The notes under the pieces: generated by a model | Told to the model about the DNA's origin: nothing | Databases searched by the model: none | Seen by the model: only the letters and a program-made list of their open reading frames with translations | Assembly (NCBI GenBank): GCA_947494435.1 | Contig: CANLUY010000002.1 | Coordinates: 992,001 to 1,056,000 of the forward strand | From: an uncultured Litoreibacter sp. | Lineage (GTDB): Bacteria; Pseudomonadota; Alphaproteobacteria; Rhodobacterales; Rhodobacteraceae | Length of the DNA stretch: 64,000 bases | Direction: 5' to 3' | Part shown: piece after piece, positions 1 to 8,875 of the stretch | How the letters are laid out: each line of letters opens with the position of its first letter | Position numbering within the stretch: position 1 is the stretch's first letter | Translations under genes and position numbers: made by a program

Positions 1-115
1 ACGCCAATTCACCCGCCGTCAACGCTTTGCCACTCATTAAAGCGGACAGCATGTTTGCACGACCCGGATCTCCGATTAACGACCCAATCCGCGAGATATC
101 AGGCCCTTCCTTCAT
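1..115 (-). CDS. ArsR-family HTH regulator, N-terminal fragment
   Basis: Only the first 38 codons lie in the window; the gene continues past base 1. The visible N-terminus (MKEGPDISRIGSLIGDPGRA followed by a helix reading NMLSALMSGKALTAGELA) is the usual start of ArsR/SmtB winged-helix repressors, where an I-x-x-LIGDPxRAxML helix precedes the recognition helix. The gene runs opposite to the chromate operon that starts at 253, so the 137-bp gap between them is probably a shared promoter and operator region. Regulation of the operon by this protein is inferred from the arrangement. The metal-binding or dimerisation part is not visible, so the ligand is unknown. Confidence 0.75.
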   Translation of the reverse strand, partial: MKEGPDISRIGSLIGDPGRANMLSALMSGKALTAGELA

Positions 116-252
116 AACGCCCTTACAATTCGCTTGATACCGAACCATGCCAGCAAAACCGGTTTCAAACAAGCGCAAACACTACGGCCCGTACCGAAGC
201 ATTAACTGCCACCTAAGCACTACGTTTCCCTCAGACACATAAGGAGGGCCCA

Positions 253-576
253 ATGCTCACATGCTTCATTCGCTACCAGATCGACCCAACCAAACGCGCA
301 TTGTTTGAAGAATATGCGCGCAACTGGGGTCAAGCCATCCCAAGAAATGGTGCAGGCCTTATCGGATACTATGCCCCTCACGAGGGGTCGAGCACGCTGG
401 CCTACGGCGTCTATACGATCCCGTCCCTTGCGGCCTATGAAACGTATCGGGCTCGCCTCGCAGAAGACCCCATCGGGAAAGCCAACTATGACTTTGCAAT
501 ACAAGAGAAATTCATCTTGCGCGAGGACAGAACATTTCTGAAACTCGCCAGCACACCTCATGGAGCGCAAAAATGA
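253..576 (+). CDS. NIPSNAP family protein
   Basis: A 107-residue protein with the ferredoxin-like alpha+beta fold pattern of NIPSNAP proteins: an MLTCFIRYQIDP opening strand, a helix ending in W (EEYARNWGQAIPR), GLIGYYAPHEG, and YGVYTIPSLAAYETYRARL. A strong Shine-Dalgarno site (AAGGAGG) sits 5-6 bases before the ATG, supporting this start. The stop overlaps the start of the next gene as ATGA, so the two are translationally coupled. The biochemical role of bacterial NIPSNAP proteins is not established. Here it is the first gene of a five-gene set ending in a chromate transporter, so a stress role is possible, but that is inference. Confidence 0.8.
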   Translation: MLTCFIRYQIDPTKRALFEEYARNWGQAIPRNGAGLIGYYAPHEGSSTLAYGVYTIPSLAAYETYRARLAEDPIGKANYDFAIQEKFILREDRTFLKLASTPHGAQK

Positions 577-941
577 TTGCTGTAATGTTTGAAGTCGAAC
601 CTGCGGACGGGAAAAAAGAAAGCTACCTTGAAGTGGCCGCGAAAATGCGCCCGTTGCTGGATGAGGTCGACGGCTTCATTTCAGTGGAGCGGTTTCAGTC
701 GATAACAAATCCCAACAAGATGATCTCCCTGTCATTTTTCCGCGACGAAGACGCCCTGAAAAACTGGCGCACACTGGCTGAGCACAGAGCCGCCCAGAAA
801 GCCGGCCGCGGTGGTCTGTTTGCAGGGTATCGCCTTCGCATCGGGTCCGTCATCCGCGATTACGGGTTGGACGAGCGCAGAGAGCAAGCGCCACTGGACA
901 GCAATGTCGCCCATGGGTGTCCCATGCATTCCAAGGCTTGA
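573..941 (+). CDS. Antibiotic biosynthesis monooxygenase (ABM) domain protein
   Basis: A 122-residue ABM-fold protein (dimeric ferredoxin-like barrel). The opening strand MIAVMFEVEPADGKKESYLE, the helix AAKMRPLLDEVDGFISVERFQS and the segment MISLSFFRDEDALKNWR are typical of this superfamily, which includes cofactor-free monooxygenases and haem-degrading enzymes. The tail past about residue 95 is not part of the domain and ends in HGCPMHSKA. It overlaps the previous gene by four bases (ATGA) and is followed by ChrB-like and ChrA genes. A redox or quinone-detoxifying role alongside chromate export is plausible but not shown. Confidence 0.8.
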   Translation: MIAVMFEVEPADGKKESYLEVAAKMRPLLDEVDGFISVERFQSITNPNKMISLSFFRDEDALKNWRTLAEHRAAQKAGRGGLFAGYRLRIGSVIRDYGLDERREQAPLDSNVAHGCPMHSKA

Positions 942-1047
942 TATTTTCGGCGACCCACGGCACAAGCTACGCATGGGGTGGCGCGAATACCCCGTGAGGC
1001 GACAGCCCAAGTTTCGCATCCCAACTCAAGTATAACGGGGTGCATCT

Positions 1048-1860
1048 ATGCCTGCTCTTAACGAAATATCTCAAACACAACTGATGCGTTTGATCGGAAC
1101 ACCAGACGCGCCCGCAATCGTCGACGTCTGCATGGCCTCAGATTTCGAAGACGACCCTCGGGTCATCCCGACGGCCCAGCGCTGCCCACACGATCACATT
1201 GAAATGCTGGGCCCTGATTTACAGGGCAAACGCGTCGTCATCATTTGCCAGAAGGGCAAAAAACTTAGCCAAGGCGCAGCTGCGCTTTTGCGGACACAGG
1301 GTTTGAAAGCGGAATACCTTGCAGGTGGGATACATGCATGGCGTGATGCGGACCTCCCCCTTATTCCTGCGGCAAACCTGCCGCCGAAAGGGTCCACTTG
1401 GGTCACACGTCACCGACCGAAAATTGACCGCATCGCCTGCCCTTGGTTGATCCGCAGGTTCGTAGATCCCGACGCAAAGTTCTTATACGTGCAGCCCGGT
1501 GAAGTCGCGAGAGTTGCTGAAAATTTCAACGCAATCCCCTTTGATATCGAAGGCGTTGAGTTGTCCCATCACGACGACGACTGCAGCTTCGACGCAATAC
1601 TGAAGCGGTTTGCGCTCGACACACCACCGTTACAAAAGCTTGCCACTCTGGTGCGGGCCGCGGACACGAACAGACATGATCTTGCCCCGGAGGCTGCAGG
1701 ACTGCTCGCCATCTCCGTCGGGCTAAGCCGTGCCCATAAAGATGATCTGGATCAGCTGGAGGCAGGGATGGTTGTTTATGATGCCCTCTACCGGTGGGCG
1801 CGGGATGGTCAGGGCGAGGGTCATGACTGGGCAGCTACGCGTAAAGATGTGCCATCATGA
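1048..1860 (+). CDS. Rhodanese-ChrB fusion, chromate-resistance protein
   Basis: A 270-residue protein in two parts. Residues about 1-115 form a rhodanese domain with the loop IICQKGKKLSQGAAALL (candidate active-site Cys) and the GGIHAWR strand-helix. Residues about 118-265 match the C-terminal domain of ChrB (STWVTRHRPKIDRIACPWLIRRF, then FDIEGVELSHHDDDCSFDA with a His/Asp cluster that could bind metal). Classical ChrB is a chromate-sensing regulator or accessory protein; in this variant the N-terminal domain is replaced by a sulfurtransferase. It is coupled by ATGA overlap to chrA, fixing its job in chromate handling. Whether it senses or reduces chromate cannot be read from the sequence. 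Confidence 0.85.
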   Translation: MPALNEISQTQLMRLIGTPDAPAIVDVCMASDFEDDPRVIPTAQRCPHDHIEMLGPDLQGKRVVIICQKGKKLSQGAAALLRTQGLKAEYLAGGIHAWRDADLPLIPAANLPPKGSTWVTRHRPKIDRIACPWLIRRFVDPDAKFLYVQPGEVARVAENFNAIPFDIEGVELSHHDDDCSFDAILKRFALDTPPLQKLATLVRAADTNRHDLAPEAAGLLAISVGLSRAHKDDLDQLEAGMVVYDALYRWARDGQGEGHDWAATRKDVPS

Positions 1861-3098
1861 CACTTACAGAGCTGTTCAAGATATTCGCACGGATCGGAAT
1901 ATTGTCCTTCGGTGGGCCAGCGGCGCAGATCGCGCTTATGCATAAAGAATTGGTGGAAACCCGTCCTCTTCTGAAAGAGCAACAGTTTTTGCGGGCGCTC
2001 AGCTTTTGCATGTTACTGCCCGGACCCGAGGCAATGCAGCTGGCAACATATGCAGGCTGGCGACTGCGCGGTGTGCCCGGCGGCCTCATTGCAGGACTGT
2101 TATTCGTTCTACCCGGTGCTGCGGTCATTCTCGCCCTCGCATTGGCCTATGGCACTTACGGTGGCCTCGACTGGGTTCAGGCGGTCTTTCTGGGGATCAA
2201 AGCGGTTGTGGTTGTGATCGTGCTTGAAGCTCTATTGAAAATCTCCAAACGCGCTTTGAAACGCCCAGCGCATTGGGTCATCGCAGTGTTTTCGTTCATT
2301 GCGATCTACGTATTCTCCGTCCCGTTCCCCGTGATTATCTTGTTGGCTGGAATTGCTGGCGCTGTTTTGTCATCAGAGGCTCCATCGGAAAATGCAGCAC
2401 CTGTGTCATTCAGAAAAACACTGAAAACGATCGCGATCTGGACAACAGTTTGGATCACCCCACTCGCGCTAGCATATGCTATCGACCCAAACTTTCTGGG
2501 ACCGCTGGGCGTATTCTTTTCCAAACTCGCGATGGTGACATTCGGCGGGGCCTATGCGGTCTTGGCTTATATGACGCAAGCCGTCGTGAGCGACCTTGGC
2601 TGGCTGAGCACGGCGGAAATGATGGATGCGTTGGGATTGGCGGAGACAACACCGGGCCCATTGATCCTTGTGACCGAATTTGTAGGCGCGCTCGCAGGCT
2701 ACCGCGAAGGTGGTCTGGCACTCGCGGTTTCGGCGGCGTTCATTACCTTATGGGCGACATTCGCCCCGTGTTACCTCTGGATCTTTGCAGGTGCCCCCTA
2801 CATTGACTGGCTCGCCAGCCGGCCCCGTCTTTCCGCAGCACTCAGCGCGGTGACAGCCGCTGTTGTTGGTGTCATCTTGAATTTGACCCTCTGGTTTGCT
2901 CTGCACCTCTTCTTCAAAGACCTAATATCGCTACCACTCGGATTTGGAGCTTTGATCATCCCAGAGATAAGTTCGCTCCAGATAACTCCCATCTTTCTCG
3001 CACTGATTGCAGGCTATTTGATGCTCGTCCGACACATGAACTTGGTCACCGTTTTGGCGTGCGGCGCGCTTTGTGGATTGGCGACCATTCTTCTTTGA
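1857..3098 (+). CDS. chrA: Chromate efflux transporter ChrA
   Basis: A 413-residue inner-membrane protein of the CHR family in its long, two-half form. Each half starts with the family signature: IGILSFGGPAAQIALMHKEL near residue 12 and AMVTFGGAYAVLAYMTQAVV near residue 225. Many hydrophobic helices follow, with charged linkers between the halves (SSEAPSENAAP). CHR proteins export chromate that has entered through sulfate uptake. The start overlaps the rhodanese-ChrB stop (ATGA), so both come from one transcript that also carries the NIPSNAP and ABM genes. The length is normal and no lesion is visible. Confidence 0.93.
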   Translation: MTLTELFKIFARIGILSFGGPAAQIALMHKELVETRPLLKEQQFLRALSFCMLLPGPEAMQLATYAGWRLRGVPGGLIAGLLFVLPGAAVILALALAYGTYGGLDWVQAVFLGIKAVVVVIVLEALLKISKRALKRPAHWVIAVFSFIAIYVFSVPFPVIILLAGIAGAVLSSEAPSENAAPVSFRKTLKTIAIWTTVWITPLALAYAIDPNFLGPLGVFFSKLAMVTFGGAYAVLAYMTQAVVSDLGWLSTAEMMDALGLAETTPGPLILVTEFVGALAGYREGGLALAVSAAFITLWATFAPCYLWIFAGAPYIDWLASRPRLSAALSAVTAAVVGVILNLTLWFALHLFFKDLISLPLGFGALIIPEISSLQITPIFLALIAGYLMLVRHMNLVTVLACGALCGLATILL

Positions 3099-3163
3099 TC
3101 GCCCCTTCCCCTCCGTCAAGAATCCCCTATGCTGGGACGTAGCTGCCAGCAGAGAGTCAACGC

Positions 3164-3664
3164 ATGCCCGATACGATTGATTACGGCAAAAAGATGCATC
3201 ACGCGATGCGCGGCCTGATTTCAGGCGTGTTGCAGGACGTCGCGGATCACGGCCTTCCGGGCGAGCACCATTTCTTTATCACGTTCGACACGCAGCATCC
3301 CGATGTTGAGATGGCAGATTGGCTGTTTGACCGGTACCCCGAAGAAATGACCATCGTGATCCAGCATTGGTATGATGCGCTTTTCGTCGGCGAAGACGGT
3401 TTCCAGATTACATTGAACTTCGGCGACAATCCGGAGCCTCTTCGGATCCCGTTTGATGCATTGCGCACCTTTGTGGACCCTTCTGTTGAGTTCGGCCTGC
3501 GGTTCGAAAGTCATGAAGGCGAACTACATGAAGTCGTTGAGCTTCCGGAGTTTGAAGACACACCCGACGAGCCGGAGAAAGCCTCTGAGCCTGAGGCCGT
3601 CGAAGATGGTGCGCCAGAGAAGAAAGCGGATGTCGTAAGCTTGGATAGCTTCCGCAAAACCTGA
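3164..3664 (+). CDS. SspB-type ClpXP adaptor protein
   Basis: A 166-residue protein of the alphaproteobacterial SspB family. The core (residues about 1-120) holds the HHFFITFDTQHPDVEM strand, PEEMTIVIQHWYDALFVGEDGFQITLNFG and the PFDALRTFVDPSVEFGLRFE segment that forms the substrate-binding beta-fold. An acidic linker rich in E, D and P follows (about 125-155), and the tail ends VVSLDSFRKT, the short region that docks on ClpX in SspB. It delivers tagged or selected substrates to ClpXP in the cytoplasm. It stands alone between chrA and fumC, and the last residues are intact. Confidence 0.9.
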   Translation: MPDTIDYGKKMHHAMRGLISGVLQDVADHGLPGEHHFFITFDTQHPDVEMADWLFDRYPEEMTIVIQHWYDALFVGEDGFQITLNFGDNPEPLRIPFDALRTFVDPSVEFGLRFESHEGELHEVVELPEFEDTPDEPEKASEPEAVEDGAPEKKADVVSLDSFRKT

Positions 3665-3771
3665 CTTCTGTCAATTGATAGCGAAAACATTCCGCCCGGT
3701 TCCTCCGCGCGATTGTCATCGCCTGCCTCGCCCCCTATAGATTTTTCCGATCATAGACACGAGGACCTCCC

Positions 3772-5163
3772 ATGACCGACACCCGTACCGAGACCGACAG
3801 CTTTGGCCCATTGGAGGTCCCAGCGGACAAATATTGGGGCGCTCAAACTCAACGCTCCATCATGAATTTTCCGATTGGGTGGGAAAAACAGCCTGTCGCT
3901 ATCGTCCGCGCCTTGGGCGTCATTAAGAAGGCCGCAGCAACTGTAAATCTTGAATTCGGCGATCTGGACGCAGAGCTTGCGCCGCATATCCAAGCCGCAG
4001 CGCAGGAAGTGATCGACGGGAAGTTTGACGACAATTTCCCGCTCGTCGTCTGGCAGACCGGATCCGGCACGCAATCCAACATGAACTCAAACGAAGTGAT
4101 TTCTAACCGCGCGATTGAAATGATGGGCGGCGTTATGGGATCGAAAACCCCGGTCCATCCAAACGATCACTGCAATATGGGGCAGTCTTCCAACGACACG
4201 TTCCCGACAGCAATGCACGTCGCCATCGGCATGGTCGCACGCGATACACTACTGCCCGGCCTACGAAAGTTGCAGGCAGCACTTGCTGCGAAGTCAGAAG
4301 AATTCAAAGACATCATCAAGATCGGCCGCACCCACACGCAAGACGCGACACCTCTTACGCTTGGGCAGGAATTCGGCGGCTACGCGCATCAAATGACGAA
4401 GGCCATCGAGCGGGTAGAAGCCTGCCTGCCCGACATTTATGAACTGGCCCAAGGTGGCACCGCCGTGGGCACCGGGCTGAACACCCGCAAAGGGTTCGCC
4501 GAAAAAGTCGCGGCAGAGATCGCGGCGATCACCGACCTGCCGTTCGTCACAGCTCCCAACAAATTCGAGGCGCTCGCCGCCCATGACGCGATGGTCATGT
4601 TCTCCGGTGCGTTGAAAACTGCCGCCGCCTCCATGTTCAAAATCGCTAACGATATGCGCCTGCTGGGCTCCGGCCCCCGCTCTGGCCTTGGCGAATTGAT
4701 CCTGCCCGAAAACGAGCCGGGCTCGTCCATTATGCCTGGCAAGGTGAACCCAACGCAGGCCGAAGCGCTGACAATGGTTTGCGCCCATGTCATGGGCAAT
4801 GACGCCGCCGTAGGCTTCGCCGGCAGCCAAGGTCATTTCGAGCTGAACGTCTACAATCCAATGATGAGCTATAATGTCATTCAATCCATGCAGCTTTTGG
4901 GCGACGCAGCGGGCAGCTTCACCGACAACATGGTCGTGGGCACGCTTGCCAATGAAGAGCGCATCGAAAAACTGATGAAAGAGTCCCTAATGCTCGTCAC
5001 GGCGCTCGCACCGACAATCGGCTATGACAACGCAACGAAAGTTGCGAAGACCGCGCATAAAAACGGCACGACATTAAAGGAAGAGGCCATAGCGCTTGGC
5101 CTCGTCGATGAAGAAACCTTCGATCGCGTTGTACAGCCCAAGGATATGATCGGGCCTAAATGA
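3772..5163 (+). CDS. fumC: Class II fumarate hydratase
   Basis: Cytosolic TCA-cycle enzyme converting fumarate and water to malate, homotetrameric and iron-independent. It is 463 residues, the usual length for FumC. Visible signatures are [18 protein letters not shown], the H-bearing [17 protein letters not shown] and the superfamily signature [13 protein letters not shown] containing the catalytic serine loop. A ribosome site (CACGAGGACC) lies just upstream of the ATG. The TGA stop overlaps the next ATG, coupling it to the DUF4169 gene. Aspartase and argininosuccinate lyase share the fold, but the N-terminal [26 protein letters not shown] fits fumarase best. Confidence 0.96.
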   Translation: MTDTRTETDSFGPLEVPADKYWGAQTQRSIMNFPIGWEKQPVAIVRALGVIKKAAATVNLEFGDLDAELAPHIQAAAQEVIDGKFDDNFPLVVWQTGSGTQSNMNSNEVISNRAIEMMGGVMGSKTPVHPNDHCNMGQSSNDTFPTAMHVAIGMVARDTLLPGLRKLQAALAAKSEEFKDIIKIGRTHTQDATPLTLGQEFGGYAHQMTKAIERVEACLPDIYELAQGGTAVGTGLNTRKGFAEKVAAEIAAITDLPFVTAPNKFEALAAHDAMVMFSGALKTAAASMFKIANDMRLLGSGPRSGLGELILPENEPGSSIMPGKVNPTQAEALTMVCAHVMGNDAAVGFAGSQGHFELNVYNPMMSYNVIQSMQLLGDAAGSFTDNMVVGTLANEERIEKLMKESLMLVTALAPTIGYDNATKVAKTAHKNGTTLKEEAIALGLVDEETFDRVVQPKDMIGPK

Positions 5164-5342
5164 AGCCGGTCAATCTAAACCAGTTTAGAAAAACCAAAGC
5201 GCGCGCCGAGAAGAAGGCGCGCGCAGACGCCAATGCTGTGAAATTCGGGCGGAGCAAGGCTGAAAAAGACGCGGTCCGAAAAGAGCAGACGACACTGGCA
5301 ATCTATATTGATGCCCATAAACGTGCACCAGAAGACGAGTAA
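5160..5342 (+). CDS. DUF4169 family small basic protein
   Basis: A 60-residue, very basic protein (many K and R) opening with [20 protein letters not shown] and containing [12 protein letters not shown], the recurring pattern of DUF4169. No function is known for this family. The start codon overlaps the fumC stop (ATGA), so it depends on fumC translation. The fumC, DUF4169, ribbon-helix-helix order is a common one in Rhodobacterales. The composition suggests a long charged helix that may touch nucleic acid or ribosomes, but nothing in the sequence proves that. Confidence 0.85.
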   Translation: MKPVNLNQFRKTKARAEKKARADANAVKFGRSKAEKDAVRKEQTTLAIYIDAHKRAPEDE

Positions 5343-5510
5343 GTCTGACCGAAAACCGTCGATTCATTGCAGGTTCTTCATAACAGACGATAATTTTGTT
5401 TTTTTCCCCGAGCCGAACCCTATCTTTGTGCGTAAGCGTTAGACGACTTGAGGCCACGTAGGATGGTCCAAGCCCAACAGGACGACATGTAAACGACCGG
5501 GGAGGACGAC

Positions 5511-5801
5511 ATGACACAACGCCCGAAGAAACGCTCGCTCACCCTAAAGGGGCACCGCACAAGCGTATCGCTTGAGGATCCGTTTTGGTTTGAATTTCGC
5601 AGACTTGCTTCTGAACAGTCGCGACCGATCAATGATTTAGCGGCTGAAATTGATGCAAATCGTGGCCCAGATATCGGCCTCGCCTCTGCAATGCGCCTCT
5701 ACATCTTACGCAGTTTCACCCATCCTACTGATACGATGGACGAGGCGACGTCCAATCAGACAAATCCCGCAAACCCAAGCGGTTATGCCAAGTGCGGTTA
5801 A
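5511..5801 (+). CDS. Ribbon-helix-helix domain protein
   Basis: A 96-residue protein whose residues 1-70 match the RHH_4 type of ribbon-helix-helix DNA-binding proteins: RSLTLKGHRTSVSLEDPFWFEFRRLA forms the beta ribbon and first helix, and DLAAEIDANRGPDIGLASAMRLYILRSF the second helix. A good ribosome site (GGGGAGGA) precedes the ATG. The last 25 residues are low-complexity (TSNQTNPANPSGYAKCG) and run through the 3' end of the converging DUF3592 gene, giving a 96-base tail-to-tail overlap. The target DNA is unknown. The protein follows fumC and DUF4169 after a 168-bp gap, so it probably has its own promoter. Confidence 0.8.
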   Translation: MTQRPKKRSLTLKGHRTSVSLEDPFWFEFRRLASEQSRPINDLAAEIDANRGPDIGLASAMRLYILRSFTHPTDTMDEATSNQTNPANPSGYAKCG

Positions 5802-6191
5802 AAGGTTCAAAATCATAGACGTCATAAATTGACGCTTGAAGGGCACATCAATCGCGACTGTGCCCTTTTCTTTGTCCCACAAAACGTAGACGGGCTGGTC
5901 GACCTCAAGATCGAACCGCCGCGATCCCTCGCTGACTTCCCTGACATAAATCGCGCCATCCTCATTGCGGAAAGCAACCTTTGGAACAAAGGTGACAAAT
6001 GTGTCCTCGGCCCTTCGGTAGGAGCGGACGTCGACAACGATCCCAGAAAGGTTTGCGCCATTTGAAGTCAGGTTCCAGAGTAACCTGTCACCATTGCCAA
6101 AGCCGACAAGCCCGACACCAAACAGTAGAACCATCGAAATTATGCTCCAGCTTGGCCGCCCCTCAAAGGCTGCTTTGAGGGTATCAATCAT
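5706..6191 (-). CDS. DUF3592-like two-TM protein
   Basis: A 161-residue membrane protein. A hydrophobic helix near residues 15-35 (IISMVLLFGVGLVGFGNG) and another near 120-145 (MILNLLTALGITAWVCGICLIG) flank an extracytoplasmic beta-rich region, SGIVVDVRSYRRAEDTFVTF ... FDLEVDQPVYVLWDKEKG, as in DUF3592 proteins. The ATG at 6191 overlaps the end of the P450 gene by eight bases, which favours this start over one 12 codons further upstream. It is the last gene of a three-gene minus-strand operon. The function is unknown; association with the P450 is inferred from the overlap only. Confidence 0.75.
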   Translation of the reverse strand: MIDTLKAAFEGRPSWSIISMVLLFGVGLVGFGNGDRLLWNLTSNGANLSGIVVDVRSYRRAEDTFVTFVPKVAFRNEDGAIYVREVSEGSRRFDLEVDQPVYVLWDKEKGTVAIDVPFKRQFMTSMILNLLTALGITAWVCGICLIGRRLVHRISRMGETA

Positions 6192-7539
6192 CGCTGTCCC
6201 TCCGCGTGACACGCAACCATATACCATCCTTCGCCCGAACGGTCAGATGCGCAACTGGAACAGGGGTTTTTCCTGCAACCAGCTCAAACTTGTAGTGGCG
6301 CAGAAGCATGGACAAAAGCAACGGCCCCTCAAACATCGCGAATCCCGCACCGGGGCAAACCCGCGTGCCCGCCGAGAACGGAATAAACGCCTCCCGTTGG
6401 CAGGTCTTTCCGTTCTCCGTCGTCCAGCGACTTGGATCAAACCCGTCCGGATTGTCCCACAGCCGTTCCTGCCTGTGAAGGTGCCAAGGGGAGATGACGA
6501 TTTGCGAACCCGTCTTCACGCTCCGCTCCCGAAATGTCTCCGGACAGGAAGCTTCACGAACCATCATCGGCACAGGCGGATAGAGCCGAAGCCCCTCCCG
6601 AAACACGTCGCGCGACACCTTGAGCTGCGACATCACCGCGACATCTGGCTCTTTCGGCAGAACGCGCGCCTCTTCAGCCACCTTATCTTGCCACTCGGGA
6701 TACATGGCCAACAAGTATAGCGTCCAAGCCAAAGCTGACGCACTGGTCTCGTGTCCCGCCAAAAAGAAAATCGCGACCTGATCGACCATCTCTTCCGTCG
6801 TGAACACATTGCCCGTTTCCGGATCGCGCATTGTCATGATCTTGGTTGCCAGATCATCGGGTGCCTGACCCGCTTTGATCTCATTCATGCGGCGCGCGGT
6901 AAGCTCCGTGATAAGCGCCCGAATGGCGTGCGCGGTTTGCTTGGTTTCCTTGCGGAACAAACGTGGCATCCAGCTTGGCAGCCGCATCATCGCTGCAAGA
7001 TTCAGGATCGGCTGGGAGCGTTGATACTCACGAAATTCGGTGAACACTTTCTTTGCGATCTCATCATCGATCGGGATTGAGAATAACGTTCGAAAAATCA
7101 CGTCAGCCGCGGCAAAACTGGTCTCTTGCTCGATCTCAATCTCGCCTTCAGTCATCCGAGCAACTGCCGCTTCGCCCGCAGCCCACATGGCCGGAAATGT
7201 GTCTCGCAACCTGCCGCCCTCAAACGCGGGATCAATGATACGACGTTGCCGCTTCCACGTGTCGCCATTTGTCACAAAGACCGAATTGCCCAGAAGCGGC
7301 CGCAGCCCTTCACTGATCCGGTCCGACTTCGGAAAATCATCAGGCCGGTCTTTCAATACCGTCCGGATAAGTTCGGGCTGGTTGATCAGATAGCTACGAA
7401 AAAACGGCGTCTTAAACTCGGCCATCCAAGCGCGGTACAGCTTCGCCGGTTGCGCAGAGAGGATGTCCTGCCGGAACAATCGCAAGTACTTCAAAAAGCT
7501 GACTTTATCGGCGCGTGCAGCCGGTTTGGGCGGCAACAT
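6184..7539 (-). CDS. Cytochrome P450
   Basis: A 451-residue haem-thiolate monooxygenase. All core motifs are present: I-helix AGHETSASALAWTLYLLA (oxygen activation), K-helix EGLR (ExxR), the PxPxM segment YPPVPMMVREA, and the haem loop PFSAGTRVCPGAGFAMFEG with the ligand Cys. There is no N-terminal membrane anchor, so it should be soluble and need a separate ferredoxin and reductase, which are not encoded nearby. The start chosen (MLPPKPAARADK) lies one base after the upstream stop (TGAGATG); in-frame extension would run into the previous gene. The substrate is unknown; the AGHETS type often acts on fatty acids or other lipids. Confidence 0.9.
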   Translation of the reverse strand: MLPPKPAARADKVSFLKYLRLFRQDILSAQPAKLYRAWMAEFKTPFFRSYLINQPELIRTVLKDRPDDFPKSDRISEGLRPLLGNSVFVTNGDTWKRQRRIIDPAFEGGRLRDTFPAMWAAGEAAVARMTEGEIEIEQETSFAAADVIFRTLFSIPIDDEIAKKVFTEFREYQRSQPILNLAAMMRLPSWMPRLFRKETKQTAHAIRALITELTARRMNEIKAGQAPDDLATKIMTMRDPETGNVFTTEEMVDQVAIFFLAGHETSASALAWTLYLLAMYPEWQDKVAEEARVLPKEPDVAVMSQLKVSRDVFREGLRLYPPVPMMVREASCPETFRERSVKTGSQIVISPWHLHRQERLWDNPDGFDPSRWTTENGKTCQREAFIPFSAGTRVCPGAGFAMFEGPLLLSMLLRHYKFELVAGKTPVPVAHLTVRAKDGIWLRVTRRDSDD

Positions 7540-7540
7540 C

Positions 7541-8800
7541 TCAGGCAGCCATCGAGGTGTATCGCGACACAGCCACATCAATCCGCGATCTCGACGGCGG
7601 TCGATCTGCATAGCGCTCTGCAAGCGTCAGCGGGCCTGCGGTAATCTTGAAATAGTCATAGTCCTTTGGCCGATCAAACGCGCAAAGATACTGGAAATGA
7701 AGTCGGAAAAAGCGCCACCTCAAGGCCTTCCATCGCTCTGGACTCAAGCTCTGCGTAAATGCGGCGGAGAACACCAAAGGCCACTTTTTATTGTCTGGCT
7801 CTACGCCACTGACAGACACGGGATCACATAAGGCAAACGCGCACCCGTCTCCGGGCGCGGTGACATCTATCCATGTCAGTTGATCGCGCGCTGACAGATA
7901 ATGCAGATCACGCCGCAACCGATCCGCTTTGGGCAAAAAAGACAACATCGGAACAACCTGCCCCAAAGAAAGAAACGATAGCGCCGGACCATGCTTAGGT
8001 ACTCGGCCCTCACGGATTAGATCGGCCAAGATCGACACAGCCAAATGCGCGCCGGAGGAATGCCCCACGACAAGCACTTCATCCACATCCTCTTCTAAGG
8101 CCGATGCAATCGTGTCGCCAAACTCCCGCATCCGGTCTTCCAAAACCGGCGGATTTGCCCCGCCCCATTGCGCGGAAAATGCATAGTCATGCATCAAATA
8201 GTACGCAAAAAACGTGCCGTCTTTCTTTTTGAACCACCTGAGCAACATCACAAACGCAACGGCCCCACCCGCAGCTCCGAGCGCTGAGATTGCAATCAAA
8301 ATAACCCAGGGTGTGCCATCAGGCAGCATCGCGCCGACACGTTCCACGCCGTTCCAGATCACAAAAAACGCGATCACGGCGACGGTCAGTTGCAACAAAA
8401 GCATCCCGACCGGATAGAGTGCAGCAATCACCGGCCCCTTGCGCAGCATCATCAACCGCCTCAGCGCGCCAGAAGAAATGTAAGTCCAAGCCGTCCGTAT
8501 CAACTGCCAATAGGTATGCGGGATATCGGTCGCCATACTGTCACGGACAATGTCAGACCACACCAGCACTTCAATGTCCGCCTCGGTTTGCAGGCCATCC
8601 ATCTGGCTTCGGACATGCCAGCCATAATGCCCATCGCCTGTCTTGGGGCTCAGTCCAATGTCATAGTTACTGATCTCGGCCTGCGCCGCGCTTTCGGTGC
8701 GGTACAGCTCGCGGTAGCGGCGCGGATGAATCGGGTCGTAGCCCGGGATGTAGAACACCCTGCGCCGCGAAACTTTTCTCTGTGCCTGCTCTTTCGCCAT
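7541..8800 (-). CDS. Membrane-anchored alpha/beta-hydrolase-fold protein
   Basis: A 419-residue protein that I do not recognise as a named enzyme. The N-terminus (RRRVFYIPGYDPIHPRRYRELY) resembles the first strand of an alpha/beta-hydrolase. Two hydrophobic helices at about 130-155 and 163-188 (MLLLQLTVAVIAFFVIWNG and WVILIAISALGAAGGAVAF) form a hairpin inserted in the fold. Then comes DEVLVVGHSSGAHLAVSILADL, a canonical G-x-S-x-G nucleophile elbow. A C-terminal His cannot be assigned with certainty. The stop is one base from the P450 start, so the two are co-translated. A lipid or lactone esterase partner for the P450 is possible but unproven. Confidence 0.7.
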   Translation of the reverse strand: MAKEQAQRKVSRRRVFYIPGYDPIHPRRYRELYRTESAAQAEISNYDIGLSPKTGDGHYGWHVRSQMDGLQTEADIEVLVWSDIVRDSMATDIPHTYWQLIRTAWTYISSGALRRLMMLRKGPVIAALYPVGMLLLQLTVAVIAFFVIWNGVERVGAMLPDGTPWVILIAISALGAAGGAVAFVMLLRWFKKKDGTFFAYYLMHDYAFSAQWGGANPPVLEDRMREFGDTIASALEEDVDEVLVVGHSSGAHLAVSILADLIREGRVPKHGPALSFLSLGQVVPMLSFLPKADRLRRDLHYLSARDQLTWIDVTAPGDGCAFALCDPVSVSGVEPDNKKWPLVFSAAFTQSLSPERWKALRWRFFRLHFQYLCAFDRPKDYDYFKITAGPLTLAERYADRPPSRSRIDVAVSRYTSMAA

Positions 8801-8875
8801 AAGGCGAACCTAACCGCTGACTGGGGCAAAAGTAAGGTCGGACTGCGCATGGACAAGTTCGCGCCCGCGACCTAG

